From Clostridia bacterium (GTDB taxonomy: Bacteria > Bacillota > Clostridia > Oscillospirales > CAG-272): a stretch of 40,342 nucleotides of DNA. This document shows positions 13,190-19,768 of this stretch, piece by piece. The translations under genes and the position numbers were made by a program. The notes under the pieces are model-generated. The model was given only the letters and a program-made list of their open reading frames with translations, was not told the DNA's origin and did no database searches. Each line of letters begins with the position of its first letter. The first letter of the stretch is position 1. Location of the stretch: NCBI GenBank assembly GCA_017621415.1, contig JAGATD010000014.1, positions 1 through 40,342 of the forward strand, in the 5' to 3' direction.

Positions 13190-14107
13190 ATGGCATTTAC
13201 AGCTAAAGACGTAGCCGAGCTCAGAAAGCAGACCGGCTGCGGTATGATGGATTGTAAAAAGGCTCTTACAGAGACAAACGGTGACTTCGAGGCTGCAGTT
13301 AAGTACCTTCGCGAGAAGGGTATGGGCGCAGTTGCTAAGAAGGCTGACCGTATTGCAGCAGAGGGTCTTGTTGACGTAATGACCATCGGAGATACCACCG
13401 CTATCGTTGAGGTAAACTCCGAGACCGACTTCGTTGCTAAGAACGCAACCTTTAAGGAGTTCGTTAAGGATATCCTTAAGTCTATAATTGCAGCTAAGCC
13501 CGCTGATGTTGATGCTCTTCTTGCATCTAAGTTTGCGGCAGGTGAGGGTACAGTTGCTGATGCTCTTGCTGAGAACACTTATAAGATCGGTGAGAAGCTT
13601 TCTATCCGCCGTTTTGTAATCGTTGAGGGTGTTGTTTCCACTTACATCCACGGTATGGGTGCAACAGGTGTTATCGTTTCATTCGATACTGATGTTGCTG
13701 ATAAGGATGGCTTTGCAGAGTGCGCGAAGAACATTGCTCTTCAGACCGCTGCTATGGAGGTTAAGTACCTTGATAAGGAGTCTGTTCCTGCTGACGTTCT
13801 TGCCGAGGAGGAGGCTATCCTCATTAAGCAGATGAAGGAAGATCCTAAGATGGCTAACAAGCCCGACAATATTCTTGCTAACATCGTTAAGGGAAGACTT
13901 GGTAAGTTCTACGAGAACAACTGCCTCCTTGAGCAGGCTTACGTTAAGGATGACTCTATGAGCGTTGCTAAGTACGTAGCTTCTGTTGCTAAGGAGCTTG
14001 GCGGTAACATCAAGGTTACAGGATACGTTCGCTTTGATAAGGGCGAGGGCATCCAGAAGAGAGAAGAAGACTTCGGCGCTGAGATCGCTAAGATGATGAA
14101 GGGCTAA
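13190..14107 (+). CDS. tsf: translation elongation factor Ts
   Basis: A 305-residue EF-Ts, the nucleotide exchange factor that recycles EF-Tu. The UBA-like N-terminus contains KQTGCGMMDCKKAL (about 13-26). The signature NSETDFVAKN is near residues 76-85 and the CAKNIALQTAAM core near 178-189. The ribosome site AAAGGAG precedes the ATG. It is the second gene of the rpsB operon and ends at a strong hairpin terminator. Confidence 0.97.
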   Translation: MAFTAKDVAELRKQTGCGMMDCKKALTETNGDFEAAVKYLREKGMGAVAKKADRIAAEGLVDVMTIGDTTAIVEVNSETDFVAKNATFKEFVKDILKSIIAAKPADVDALLASKFAAGEGTVADALAENTYKIGEKLSIRRFVIVEGVVSTYIHGMGATGVIVSFDTDVADKDGFAECAKNIALQTAAMEVKYLDKESVPADVLAEEEAILIKQMKEDPKMANKPDNILANIVKGRLGKFYENNCLLEQAYVKDDSMSVAKYVASVAKELGGNIKVTGYVRFDKGEGIQKREEDFGAEIAKMMKG

Positions 14108-14123
14108 TATCCCTAAAAAACAG

Positions 14124-14154
14124 AACACCGCTTCGAAAGAGGCGGTGTTTTTAT
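14124..14154 (+). terminator. rpsB-tsf terminator
   Basis: Stem AACACCGC (14124-14131) with GCGGTGTT (14142-14149), loop of 10, followed by TTTTAT. Confidence 0.85.
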
Positions 14155-14165
14155 CTTGTGCTAGC

Positions 14166-14199
14166 AACAAAAAAGCGTACCCATGAAGGAGCACGCTTT
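14166..14199 (-). terminator. terminator of the 50-residue peptide gene
   Basis: On the minus strand AAAGCGT (14199-14193) pairs with ACGCTTT (14178-14172), followed by a TTTTTTG run. Confidence 0.7.
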
Positions 14200-14212
14200 A
14201 AATTGTAAAAAA

Positions 14213-14365
14213 TCATCTCATAACGAACCAAAGAAGTATGTAACCCAAAACAAGCAGGGGAGAGCATAGCATAAGAATAAGCAATCCGGTGGTTATTTTA
14301 TCCACAACAACCTTACCCTTGGGGCTTGTGAGCTTGGCTCTGATTTTTTCAAAAATGTTGGACAT
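14213..14365 (-). CDS. 50-residue single-pass membrane peptide
   Basis: A short gene not covered by longer reading frames. It begins MSNIFEKIRAKLTSPKGK, a basic amphipathic start, followed by a membrane segment ITTGLLILMLCSPLLVLGYI (about residues 24-43) and ends WFVMR. Support for it being real: ATG at 14365-14363 with GGAG seven bases upstream, a 17-spaced promoter at 14446-14418, and its own hairpin terminator at 14199-14166. The layout (promoter, ribosome site, peptide, terminator) is that of a free-standing small membrane protein gene. Function unknown; a toxin-like or stress peptide is possible but nothing directly shows this. Confidence 0.75.
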   Translation of the reverse strand: MSNIFEKIRAKLTSPKGKVVVDKITTGLLILMLCSPLLVLGYILLWFVMR

Positions 14366-14417
14366 AATGAAACTCCGTTCTGCCATTTCGGCACATAATA
14401 ACTTTTTAGCATATATT

Positions 14418-14446
14418 ATTTTATCATATAATTTTAGTTAAGTCAA
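14418..14446 (-). promoter_or_regulatory. promoter of the 50-residue peptide gene
   Basis: On the minus strand TTGACT (14446-14441), a 17-base spacer and TAAAAT (14423-14418). The leader holds a small hairpin TGCC-gaaa-TGGCA (about 14395-14383). Confidence 0.7.
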
Positions 14447-14475
14447 GAGAAAATATGCAAAAGTTGAAAATATGA

Positions 14476-14504
14476 TTGAATTATCTTTATAAATGTGATA
14501 AAAT
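14476..14504 (+). promoter_or_regulatory. promoter of the CYTH gene
   Basis: TTGAAT (14476-14481), a 17-base spacer and TAAAAT (14499-14504). The in-frame ATG at 14476 lies inside the -35 box and cannot be the start. Confidence 0.7.
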
Positions 14505-14535
14505 AAATTTAAAAATAGCTTACGGAGGCATTTTC

Positions 14536-15045
14536 TTGAAGCAGCCAAACATAGAGATAGAGAAAAAATATATAATTGCTATTCCCGAGGAATCCGTTCT
14601 TTCGGTTATGGAAGAATATACAAGAAGCGAGATAGTGCAGATATACCTCGAATCCCCCGCAGGAATTACCCACAGGGTAAGAAGTCGGGAAAGGTCGGGA
14701 AATGTCACATACACAGAGACTAAAAAAATAAGAATAGATAAAATGTCATCATATGAAGATGAGCATGAAATTACAAAAGAAGAATTTTTAGCACTCGCTG
14801 AAAAGAGAGACAAGTTAACCGCTCCCATCCATAAGATTCGCTATACCTTTGTTTATTTTGGTCAACTTTTTGAAATAGATGTTTATCCCGAATGGCAAAG
14901 AACCGCAATCCTCGAAACCGAGCTGAAAACCAGAGAAACTCAGGTGAAATTTCCCGAGTTCGTAAAAATATTAAGTGATGTTACAGGGGATAAGCGCTAT
15001 TCAAATGCTTCTATGTCTAAGGTATTTCCTGAGGAATACTTTTAA
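14536..15045 (+). CDS. CYTH domain protein (triphosphate-tunnel family)
   Basis: A 169-residue CYTH protein. The family forms a beta-barrel tunnel that binds metal and triphosphates; members are inorganic or thiamine triphosphatases or, less often, class IV adenylate cyclases. The diagnostic EIEKK (ExExK) motif is at residues 6-10. Basic and acidic tunnel residues follow in HRVRSRER (about 46-53), YTETKK (59-64), DEHEI (76-80), KIRY and ELK. The start is TTG 14536 (MKQPNIEIEKK) with GGAGG seven bases upstream, consistent with the promoter at 14476-14504. It stands alone with its own terminator. The activity cannot be told from sequence alone. Confidence 0.88.
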   Translation: MKQPNIEIEKKYIIAIPEESVLSVMEEYTRSEIVQIYLESPAGITHRVRSRERSGNVTYTETKKIRIDKMSSYEDEHEITKEEFLALAEKRDKLTAPIHKIRYTFVYFGQLFEIDVYPEWQRTAILETELKTRETQVKFPEFVKILSDVTGDKRYSNASMSKVFPEEYF

Positions 15046-15058
15046 ATCATCATAACAT

Positions 15059-15094
15059 AAAAGAACCGACTTCCTTTGTGAAGCCGGTTCTTTT
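15059..15094. terminator. bidirectional terminator
   Basis: Stem AAAAGAACCG (15059-15068) with CGGTTCTTTT (15085-15094), extended inward by TTC/GAA, between the converging CYTH and lgt genes. Confidence 0.8.
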
Positions 15095-15096
15095 AT

Positions 15097-15903
15097 TTAA
15101 GTAGAAGTATTGCTTTTTGCTTTCTTTGTTTTTTGCAAACATTGATGTTTATGGAGCATGTGTGCAGCAAATACGAAAACAACGATGCTTATCCACTGGG
15201 AGGTAGATAAACCAAACCATATTCCTCGTATTTCATCGCCACGCAAAAATTCTATCGCAAAGCGCATAACTGAATACGATATAAGATAAATGTGAAGCAA
15301 TGCTCCGCGAAGCCTTTTGCTTTTTCTTAAATTTAACAATACAAAAAACAAAGCTAAATTTAGTAATGCTTCCAAAAGCGAAGTAGGGAAACGACGTATG
15401 CCTACAACAGCCGGAACAAGGGGGTTGTTGTTGGACATAAATCCAAATTCGCTTTCAATTCCGTAACAGCATCCCGCCAAAAAGCATCCAACTCTTGCAA
15501 AGGAATGAAAAAGGGGAATAGAGATAGCTCCGCAATCTGCAAAGTCGTTGAAATCCAGTTTTTTGAGTCTGATGTAAATAAAGGCAAAAATTAATCCGCC
15601 TATAAGTCCTCCATAAAATACCGCTCCGCCAAAAATACTTCCAAGAATTGAGAAAACTTCTTTAAATGAAGAGGCCTCGAAGATGACATACCAATACTTA
15701 ATGTTAGTTATGCCATAGAGTAAATGGCTACCGATAAGAATTCCTATTCCAGAAAAAAGAATCATCAAAATTCCATCGCTGTCGCATCTGTTTCTTCTTT
15801 TCAGTAGATAGCAATAAATCCATGCAGCGACTAAAATTCCGATAATGCCGCATAAGGAATATGTTGAAATAATTTTACCGAAAATAGTAATTTGCGGAAG
15901 CAT
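15097..15903 (-). CDS. lgt: prolipoprotein diacylglyceryl transferase family protein
   Basis: A 268-residue integral membrane protein of the Lgt family, which attaches diacylglycerol from phosphatidylglycerol to the lipobox Cys of preprolipoproteins. About seven membrane segments. The signature region reads HSFARVGCFLAGCCYG (about residues 126-141), in place of the GR-GNF-N-E-YG form of canonical Lgt, and RRFPTSLLEAL and FRSF-type catalytic parts (RFAIEFLRGDE, about 215-225) follow. I chose ATG 15903-15901 (MLPQITIFGKIISTYSL), which overlaps the stop of the preceding gene as TAATG; a longer frame runs into that gene. The divergent signature leaves open a lipoprotein-unrelated role. At least one lipoprotein (18612-19736) is encoded nearby. 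Confidence 0.82.
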   Translation of the reverse strand: MLPQITIFGKIISTYSLCGIIGILVAAWIYCYLLKRRNRCDSDGILMILFSGIGILIGSHLLYGITNIKYWYVIFEASSFKEVFSILGSIFGGAVFYGGLIGGLIFAFIYIRLKKLDFNDFADCGAISIPLFHSFARVGCFLAGCCYGIESEFGFMSNNNPLVPAVVGIRRFPTSLLEALLNLALFFVLLNLRKSKRLRGALLHIYLISYSVMRFAIEFLRGDEIRGIWFGLSTSQWISIVVFVFAAHMLHKHQCLQKTKKAKSNTST

Positions 15904-16361
15904 TAGTAATAAAGAAGAGATGAACCCAAAGATGATGCTCCCGCGCCGACGCAGGCAACACAAGCAAGGCAAGAAACGATGAATAAAGCTGAGAGAACGG
16001 TACCGATGATGCTGAGAACAAAGCCGGCGGTAGCAATTCCGGATGCTTTTCCGTTAGCCTCGATGGACTTTTTGCGTCCCATAACACCTAGTACGATACC
16101 GATGATACCGCAAGCAAGGAAAATTAAGTTGACGGGGAAGGCTACCGCAAGAAACATGGAGAAAGCGGCACTGACTATACCAAGCACAAGTGCAGCTACA
16201 GACTGCCCCTTACCTGCGGTAGACTGTGCGGGCATCTGCTGATACTGGTATTGCGGTTGCTGATACTGATACTGCGGTTGCTGATACTGATACTGCGGCT
16301 GCTGATTCTGGGGTTGTTCAGAATGAGCATTGTTGTTGGGGTCGAAATTTGTGTTGTTCAT
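15903..16361 (-). CDS. DUF4190-like membrane protein with QQPQYQY repeats
   Basis: A 152-residue protein. The N-terminal half is soluble and rich in Asn, Gln and Tyr, with three tandem QQPQYQY heptapeptides (about residues 20-40). The C-terminal half has two hydrophobic hairpins: AALVLGIVSAAFSMFLAVAF with VNLIFLACGIIGIVLGVMG, then GIATAGFVLSIIGTVLSALF with a Cys-containing end. This is the layout of small DUF4190-type proteins. The start is ATG 16361 with AAAGGTAG upstream; the frame extends further but into the promoter. The stop overlaps lgt as TAATG. Expression is probably controlled by the two palindromes at 16386-16426. Confidence 0.82.
   Translation of the reverse strand: MNNTNFDPNNNAHSEQPQNQQPQYQYQQPQYQYQQPQYQYQQMPAQSTAGKGQSVAALVLGIVSAAFSMFLAVAFPVNLIFLACGIIGIVLGVMGRKKSIEANGKASGIATAGFVLSIIGTVLSALFIVSCLACVACVGAGASSLGSSLLYY
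16239..16301. repeat. three 21-bp tandem repeats inside the coding sequence
   Basis: Units CTGATACTGRTAYTGCGGYTG at 16239-16259, 16260-16280 and 16281-16301 encode QQPQYQY on the minus strand. Units 2 and 3 differ at one base, unit 1 at two. Confidence 0.9.
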
Positions 16362-16385
16362 AAGACTACCTTTCTTAAATTGTAA

Positions 16386-16426
16386 TATCCCAAAATGGGA
16401 TAAAACAATTATACCACTTTGGTATA
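16386..16426. promoter_or_regulatory. paired palindromic operators
   Basis: TATCCC-AAAAT-GGGATA (16386-16402) and TATACC-ACTTT-GGTATA (16410-16426) are perfect 6-5-6 palindromes with centres 24 bases apart. The second overlaps the -10 and spacer of the 16361 gene's promoter, the first lies just downstream of the start. The divergent Xre gene is the likely regulator. Confidence 0.75.
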
Positions 16427-16436
16427 ATAATGTCAA
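16408..16436 (-). promoter_or_regulatory. promoter of the DUF4190-like / lgt operon
   Basis: On the minus strand TTGACA (16436-16431), a 17-base spacer and TATAAT (16413-16408): perfect consensus boxes. Confidence 0.85.
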
Positions 16437-16478
16437 TAGGTTTTTGCATTTTTTAGAAAAAAATGGGGAATTGTGTCG

Positions 16479-16676
16479 ATGTTCAAATTAAAGGAATTGC
16501 GTAAGGAGCGGAAAATATCACAACTTAAGTTGGCAATGGATTTAAATATGAACCAAAATTCCATAAGTAGATATGAAAATGAAGAGCGACAGGCAGATTA
16601 TGCGACTCTCATTAAACTTGCCGATTATTTTGACGTGTCGATAGATTATTTACTCGGTCGTACAAAAAACAAATAG
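16479..16676 (+). CDS. Xre-family helix-turn-helix regulator
   Basis: A 65-residue Cro/C1-type DNA-binding protein, essentially a single HTH_3 domain: LKELRKERKISQLKLAMDL, then NQNSISRYENEERQADYATL, ending DYLLGRTKNK. I took ATG 16479; a GTG at 16473 is two codons earlier and equally possible, with GGGGAA upstream. It is divergent from the DUF4190-like/lgt operon, and the shared gap holds two matched palindromes covering that operon's promoter. Proteins of this size bind such palindromes as dimers. Inference: it represses the neighbouring operon. No effector domain is present. Confidence 0.88.
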   Translation: MFKLKELRKERKISQLKLAMDLNMNQNSISRYENEERQADYATLIKLADYFDVSIDYLLGRTKNK

Positions 16677-16747
16677 AACGTACTATTAGCAAGATCTTAC
16701 TCTAAAGGAGTGTTTTTGGTTTAACAAAATAAATTACCGACCTATAG

Positions 16748-16784
16748 AAAAAAAGGACAGAGAATTTCTCTCTGTCCTTTTTTT
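16748..16784 (+). terminator. terminator downstream of the Xre gene
   Basis: Stem GGACAGAGA (16755-16763) with TCTCTGTCC (16769-16777), flanked by A-run and T-run, so it can work in both directions. The remaining 16785-16961 holds no feature I can support. Confidence 0.85.
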
Positions 16785-16961
16785 ACAAGCACTGTTTTTA
16801 TTAAATACAACAAGTAAAACAACTCCTTTTATGCTAGCAGGCATTTCGATTGCTACAGGCAAATTTTTTCACACGCGCAGAGCACTTTTATAAACCTAAA
16901 AGATGGATTTGTTTCGTTGAGTAGTGCCATTGATGCACAGCGCTATGTGATGTCCATTTTT

Positions 16962-17441
16962 TTATTTATGATACCTTTTCCCTACTAGGATGGTGAAAGA
17001 GCGGTATAAAGCCTCGTAAAGAATAACTCGCATAAGCTGGTGCGGGAAGGTCATTTTTGACACAGAAAGCCTAATCTGACACTCTCTTTTCACTTTTTCG
17101 GAAAGACCGTGAGACGAGCCTATAATAAGGGCTATTTTTCCGCTCTCATCGTTATATTTTCCGATAAGCGATGCGAGAGCGGGGGAATCGTACTGCGTAC
17201 CCTCAACACAGAGGGCAATTTTCGCTGCCCCCTTGGGGATGGATGAAATAATTTTTTCAGCCTCGGTATCAAGCGCTGCGGCAATTTCGCTCTTGTCGTC
17301 CTCGTTAGAAATGCGCTCCTCTTTGATATTTATTTCCTCGACTCTCGCATACTGTGAGAGTCTTTTCTTGTATTCGGCAACCGCGTCCTTAAGGTAATCC
17401 TCTTTAAGCGTGCCAACGGTTATTACGGTTATCTGAGCCAT
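16962..17441 (-). CDS. rlmH: 23S rRNA (pseudouridine1915-N3)-methyltransferase
   Basis: A 159-residue SPOUT-class methyltransferase that methylates pseudouridine 1915 of 23S rRNA on the assembled 70S ribosome. Family marks: ITVITVGTLKEDYLKDAV at the start, the GTQYDSPALA segment (about 86-95), the knot region IALIIGSSHGLSEKVK (about 109-124) and the end LSVSKMTFPHQLMRVILYEALYRSF with YHK as the last residues, as is typical. Starts one base after the stop of the cysteine desulfurase gene. It is the last gene of the murD-lipoprotein-desulfurase-rlmH run. Confidence 0.96.
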   Translation of the reverse strand: MAQITVITVGTLKEDYLKDAVAEYKKRLSQYARVEEINIKEERISNEDDKSEIAAALDTEAEKIISSIPKGAAKIALCVEGTQYDSPALASLIGKYNDESGKIALIIGSSHGLSEKVKRECQIRLSVSKMTFPHQLMRVILYEALYRSFTILVGKRYHK

Positions 17442-17442
17442 G

Positions 17443-18612
17443 TTACTTCACCCTCGCAAGCTTTGAAATTCCGGATTCCAAGGCAGATAAAAGCTCGTCA
17501 ATATCCTCTTCGCAATTTCTTGCCGAAAGGCTGATTCTTATAGAATAGTCCGCCTCCTCGGGTGTTCTGCCGTATGCTACAAGAGCGGAGGATATATGTC
17601 CTGAGTTTGATGAGCAGGCGGAGCCGCTGGAAACATATATGCCAAGAGATGAAAGATAATGCAGCATCGTTTCGCTCTTTATTTTAGGCAGGGTGATGTT
17701 AAGAATATGCGGAGCGTGAGACTCGGGCTCTGTGATAGAAATACCGCAAAGCGTGTCTCTTGCCTTTATTCCCATAATGAGACGGGTGCGAAGCTCATCC
17801 ATTCTTAAAAATCTTTCTTTAAGTGTAACTGCGCCAACCTCTGCCGCAGCGCCAAAAGCTGCAATTCCGGGTACATTTTCTGTTCCCGAGCGATAACCGC
17901 CCTCTTGACCACCGCCTAAAATTATAGGTGAAAGCCCCTTGATTTTTTTAACACTTTCGTCTATAAGAAGAGCACCGACCCCCTTTGGTCCCTCAATTTT
18001 GTGAGATGAGAGGGTAATCATATCTGCGCCTAACGCAGCCTTGGTAAACGGCAGCTTCATATAGCTCTGTGTTGCATCAACATGGACAAGAGCATCCTTG
18101 CATACCGTATGTACAAGTCTTGAAACAGCGCTTATGTCGTATAGAGCGCCTGTCTCGTTGTTTACCATCATCATTGTTACAAGTATGGTGTCAGCGCTAA
18201 GCTCTTCTTTAAGCCTGTCCATATCGAGAATGCCATGCTTTGTAGGGATTTTTACTACTCTAAATCCCTCTCTCCTTAGCTTTTCGAGAGGCTCGTTGAC
18301 CGATGCGTGCTCACCGTCGGTGGTGATTATCTTAGCGCCCTTTTTGTAGCGCTCCTTTGAGTAGGCTCTGCCTAAGATAGCAAGGTTGTTTGCCTCGCTT
18401 CCCGATGCGCAAAAAATAACATCCGCCCCCCTTGCTCCAAGGCTTTTGCAAATCTGCGCTCTTGCTGTTGTAAGTATCTTCTCCGCCTCAAACCCGAGAC
18501 CGTGCAGGGAAGATGGGTTGCCATACGTCATACGGGAGGCCTTAACGTATGTGTCAAGAGCCTCCTCGCATATTTTTGTTGTTGCGCTGTTGTCGAGATA
18601 GATTTCTTTCAT
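17443..18612 (-). CDS. cysteine desulfurase (NifS/IscS type)
   Basis: A 389-residue PLP enzyme that removes sulfur from cysteine for Fe-S clusters or tRNA thiolation. It starts IYLDNSATTKI. The PLP-Lys site is TLSSHKIEGPKGVGALL (about residues 200-216), DATQSYMKL (about 179-187) gives the Asp and Gln contacts, and the mobile active Cys is in SSGSACSSNSGH (about 328-339), the class I loop. ATG overlaps the stop of the lipoprotein gene (TGATG). No iscU or thiI is adjacent, so the acceptor is unknown; with rlmH next, tRNA thiolation is one option. Confidence 0.95.
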   Translation of the reverse strand: MKEIYLDNSATTKICEEALDTYVKASRMTYGNPSSLHGLGFEAEKILTTARAQICKSLGARGADVIFCASGSEANNLAILGRAYSKERYKKGAKIITTDGEHASVNEPLEKLRREGFRVVKIPTKHGILDMDRLKEELSADTILVTMMMVNNETGALYDISAVSRLVHTVCKDALVHVDATQSYMKLPFTKAALGADMITLSSHKIEGPKGVGALLIDESVKKIKGLSPIILGGGQEGGYRSGTENVPGIAAFGAAAEVGAVTLKERFLRMDELRTRLIMGIKARDTLCGISITEPESHAPHILNITLPKIKSETMLHYLSSLGIYVSSGSACSSNSGHISSALVAYGRTPEEADYSIRISLSARNCEEDIDELLSALESGISKLARVK

Positions 18613-19736
18613 CAGAATTTTATCCTTTGAAGAATGTTTTGTATTTCGTCAATATTCTGTGCGTATTCATCTTCTGCCGCGGTGTAGGTAAATACATATC
18701 CCGCAGCGCCTATGGTTGTGTCAAAGAGAGCGGACTTAATACCCAGCACCTGATAAACGTGATATTTGTTTCCCGAAACCTCATAGGTGTATTCATATGC
18801 TATGAGTCGGTTGTCATCAAGATTTCCAAATACGAGCTTTTCATCATACTCGGGCATTACCGTCATGGTATCGCTCCAACCCTCAAACATTTTACTTTCC
18901 GGATCATATTGGGTCTTTAATGTAATCTTAATGTCTGTTACATTATCGGCAAAGCCTTTGAGCTCGGCCTTTCTGTTTTTAAGATAGTCGAGCACCGATA
19001 CATTTGTGTCGGTAGCCTCGGAGATAAAGAGGTTTGCTCCCTCCGAGATTTTAGCGCTAACATAGGCGTCGGAGGAAATTACGGCATAATCACCGGGCAG
19101 ATAAAGCTCAAATCCCGCTATATCCTTGTCGGATACAAGCTTGTATTCGTCAGAGCCTGCGCCGCTATCTTCGCTCGGAGCCGCGCCGCTCTTCTCGGTA
19201 AACTTGAGGCTCTCGGCAGAAAGTCTTACCGCCTCGATATATCTCTGGTAATAGGACTCCTCACTTGTAGGGTCGCCCTCCGCGGTGTAGGTGAAAATGT
19301 AAAATCCGTCACGGTGCTTTGCAAAAATCTGCATGCATGCGTAGTCGGTCTCATTGTAATTGAAGGTATACACTACCGAATAATTTTCTCCGTCGGAATT
19401 TCCGAGTTTTACATTGGGCTCTTCCTTAACACTTATTTCGTAAGCAAAAAGCGGTTTCTCTCTTTCAAAATATTCCTTAAGAGTGCCTGTAGGGATGTCA
19501 ACCTTAGTAAAGCTGAGCGATGCCTTTACAGCGCCGCCTACTGCGACGTATGTAGCAGCGATGTCACCGTCATTTGCTATTATCCATTCCTCAGGACCAA
19601 AAAACTGATACCCCTCTGCCTCGGATATTTTTACCGTCTGAAGCCCGTCAGGTGCTTCTGTTTCATCGCTTGTGCAAGAACTAAAGCAGAGTGCGGTAGA
19701 TAATATTAACAGTAAGATTGTTGCAAACTTCCTCAT
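18612..19736 (-). CDS. lipoprotein with two related PsbP-like repeats
   Basis: A 374-residue lipoprotein. The signal peptide MRKFATILLLILSTALCFSS ends at a lipobox Cys (LCFSSC, Cys21), so it should be anchored on the outer face of the membrane by Lgt. Two halves of about 150 residues look alike: EGYQFFGPEEWII ... YIFTYTAEGD in the first and AGFELYLPGDYAVI ... YVFTYTAAEDEY in the second, each ending in a helix before the last strand (AESLKF and LQRIKF). This points to an internal duplication of a PsbP-like fold. A Ser/Gly/Glu-rich linker joins them. It lies between murD and the desulfurase with no gap on one side. Role unknown. Confidence 0.82.
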   Translation of the reverse strand: MRKFATILLLILSTALCFSSCTSDETEAPDGLQTVKISEAEGYQFFGPEEWIIANDGDIAATYVAVGGAVKASLSFTKVDIPTGTLKEYFEREKPLFAYEISVKEEPNVKLGNSDGENYSVVYTFNYNETDYACMQIFAKHRDGFYIFTYTAEGDPTSEESYYQRYIEAVRLSAESLKFTEKSGAAPSEDSGAGSDEYKLVSDKDIAGFELYLPGDYAVISSDAYVSAKISEGANLFISEATDTNVSVLDYLKNRKAELKGFADNVTDIKITLKTQYDPESKMFEGWSDTMTVMPEYDEKLVFGNLDDNRLIAYEYTYEVSGNKYHVYQVLGIKSALFDTTIGAAGYVFTYTAAEDEYAQNIDEIQNILQRIKF

Positions 19737-19768
19737 ATTTGTAAACTCCTATTTGCATTTTTGACATT

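Noticed and set aside
16860..16940. minus-strand frame beginning MALLNETNPSF, 25 codons
   Set aside because: Too short, no clear ribosome site or promoter, and no recognisable homology; possibly a remnant.
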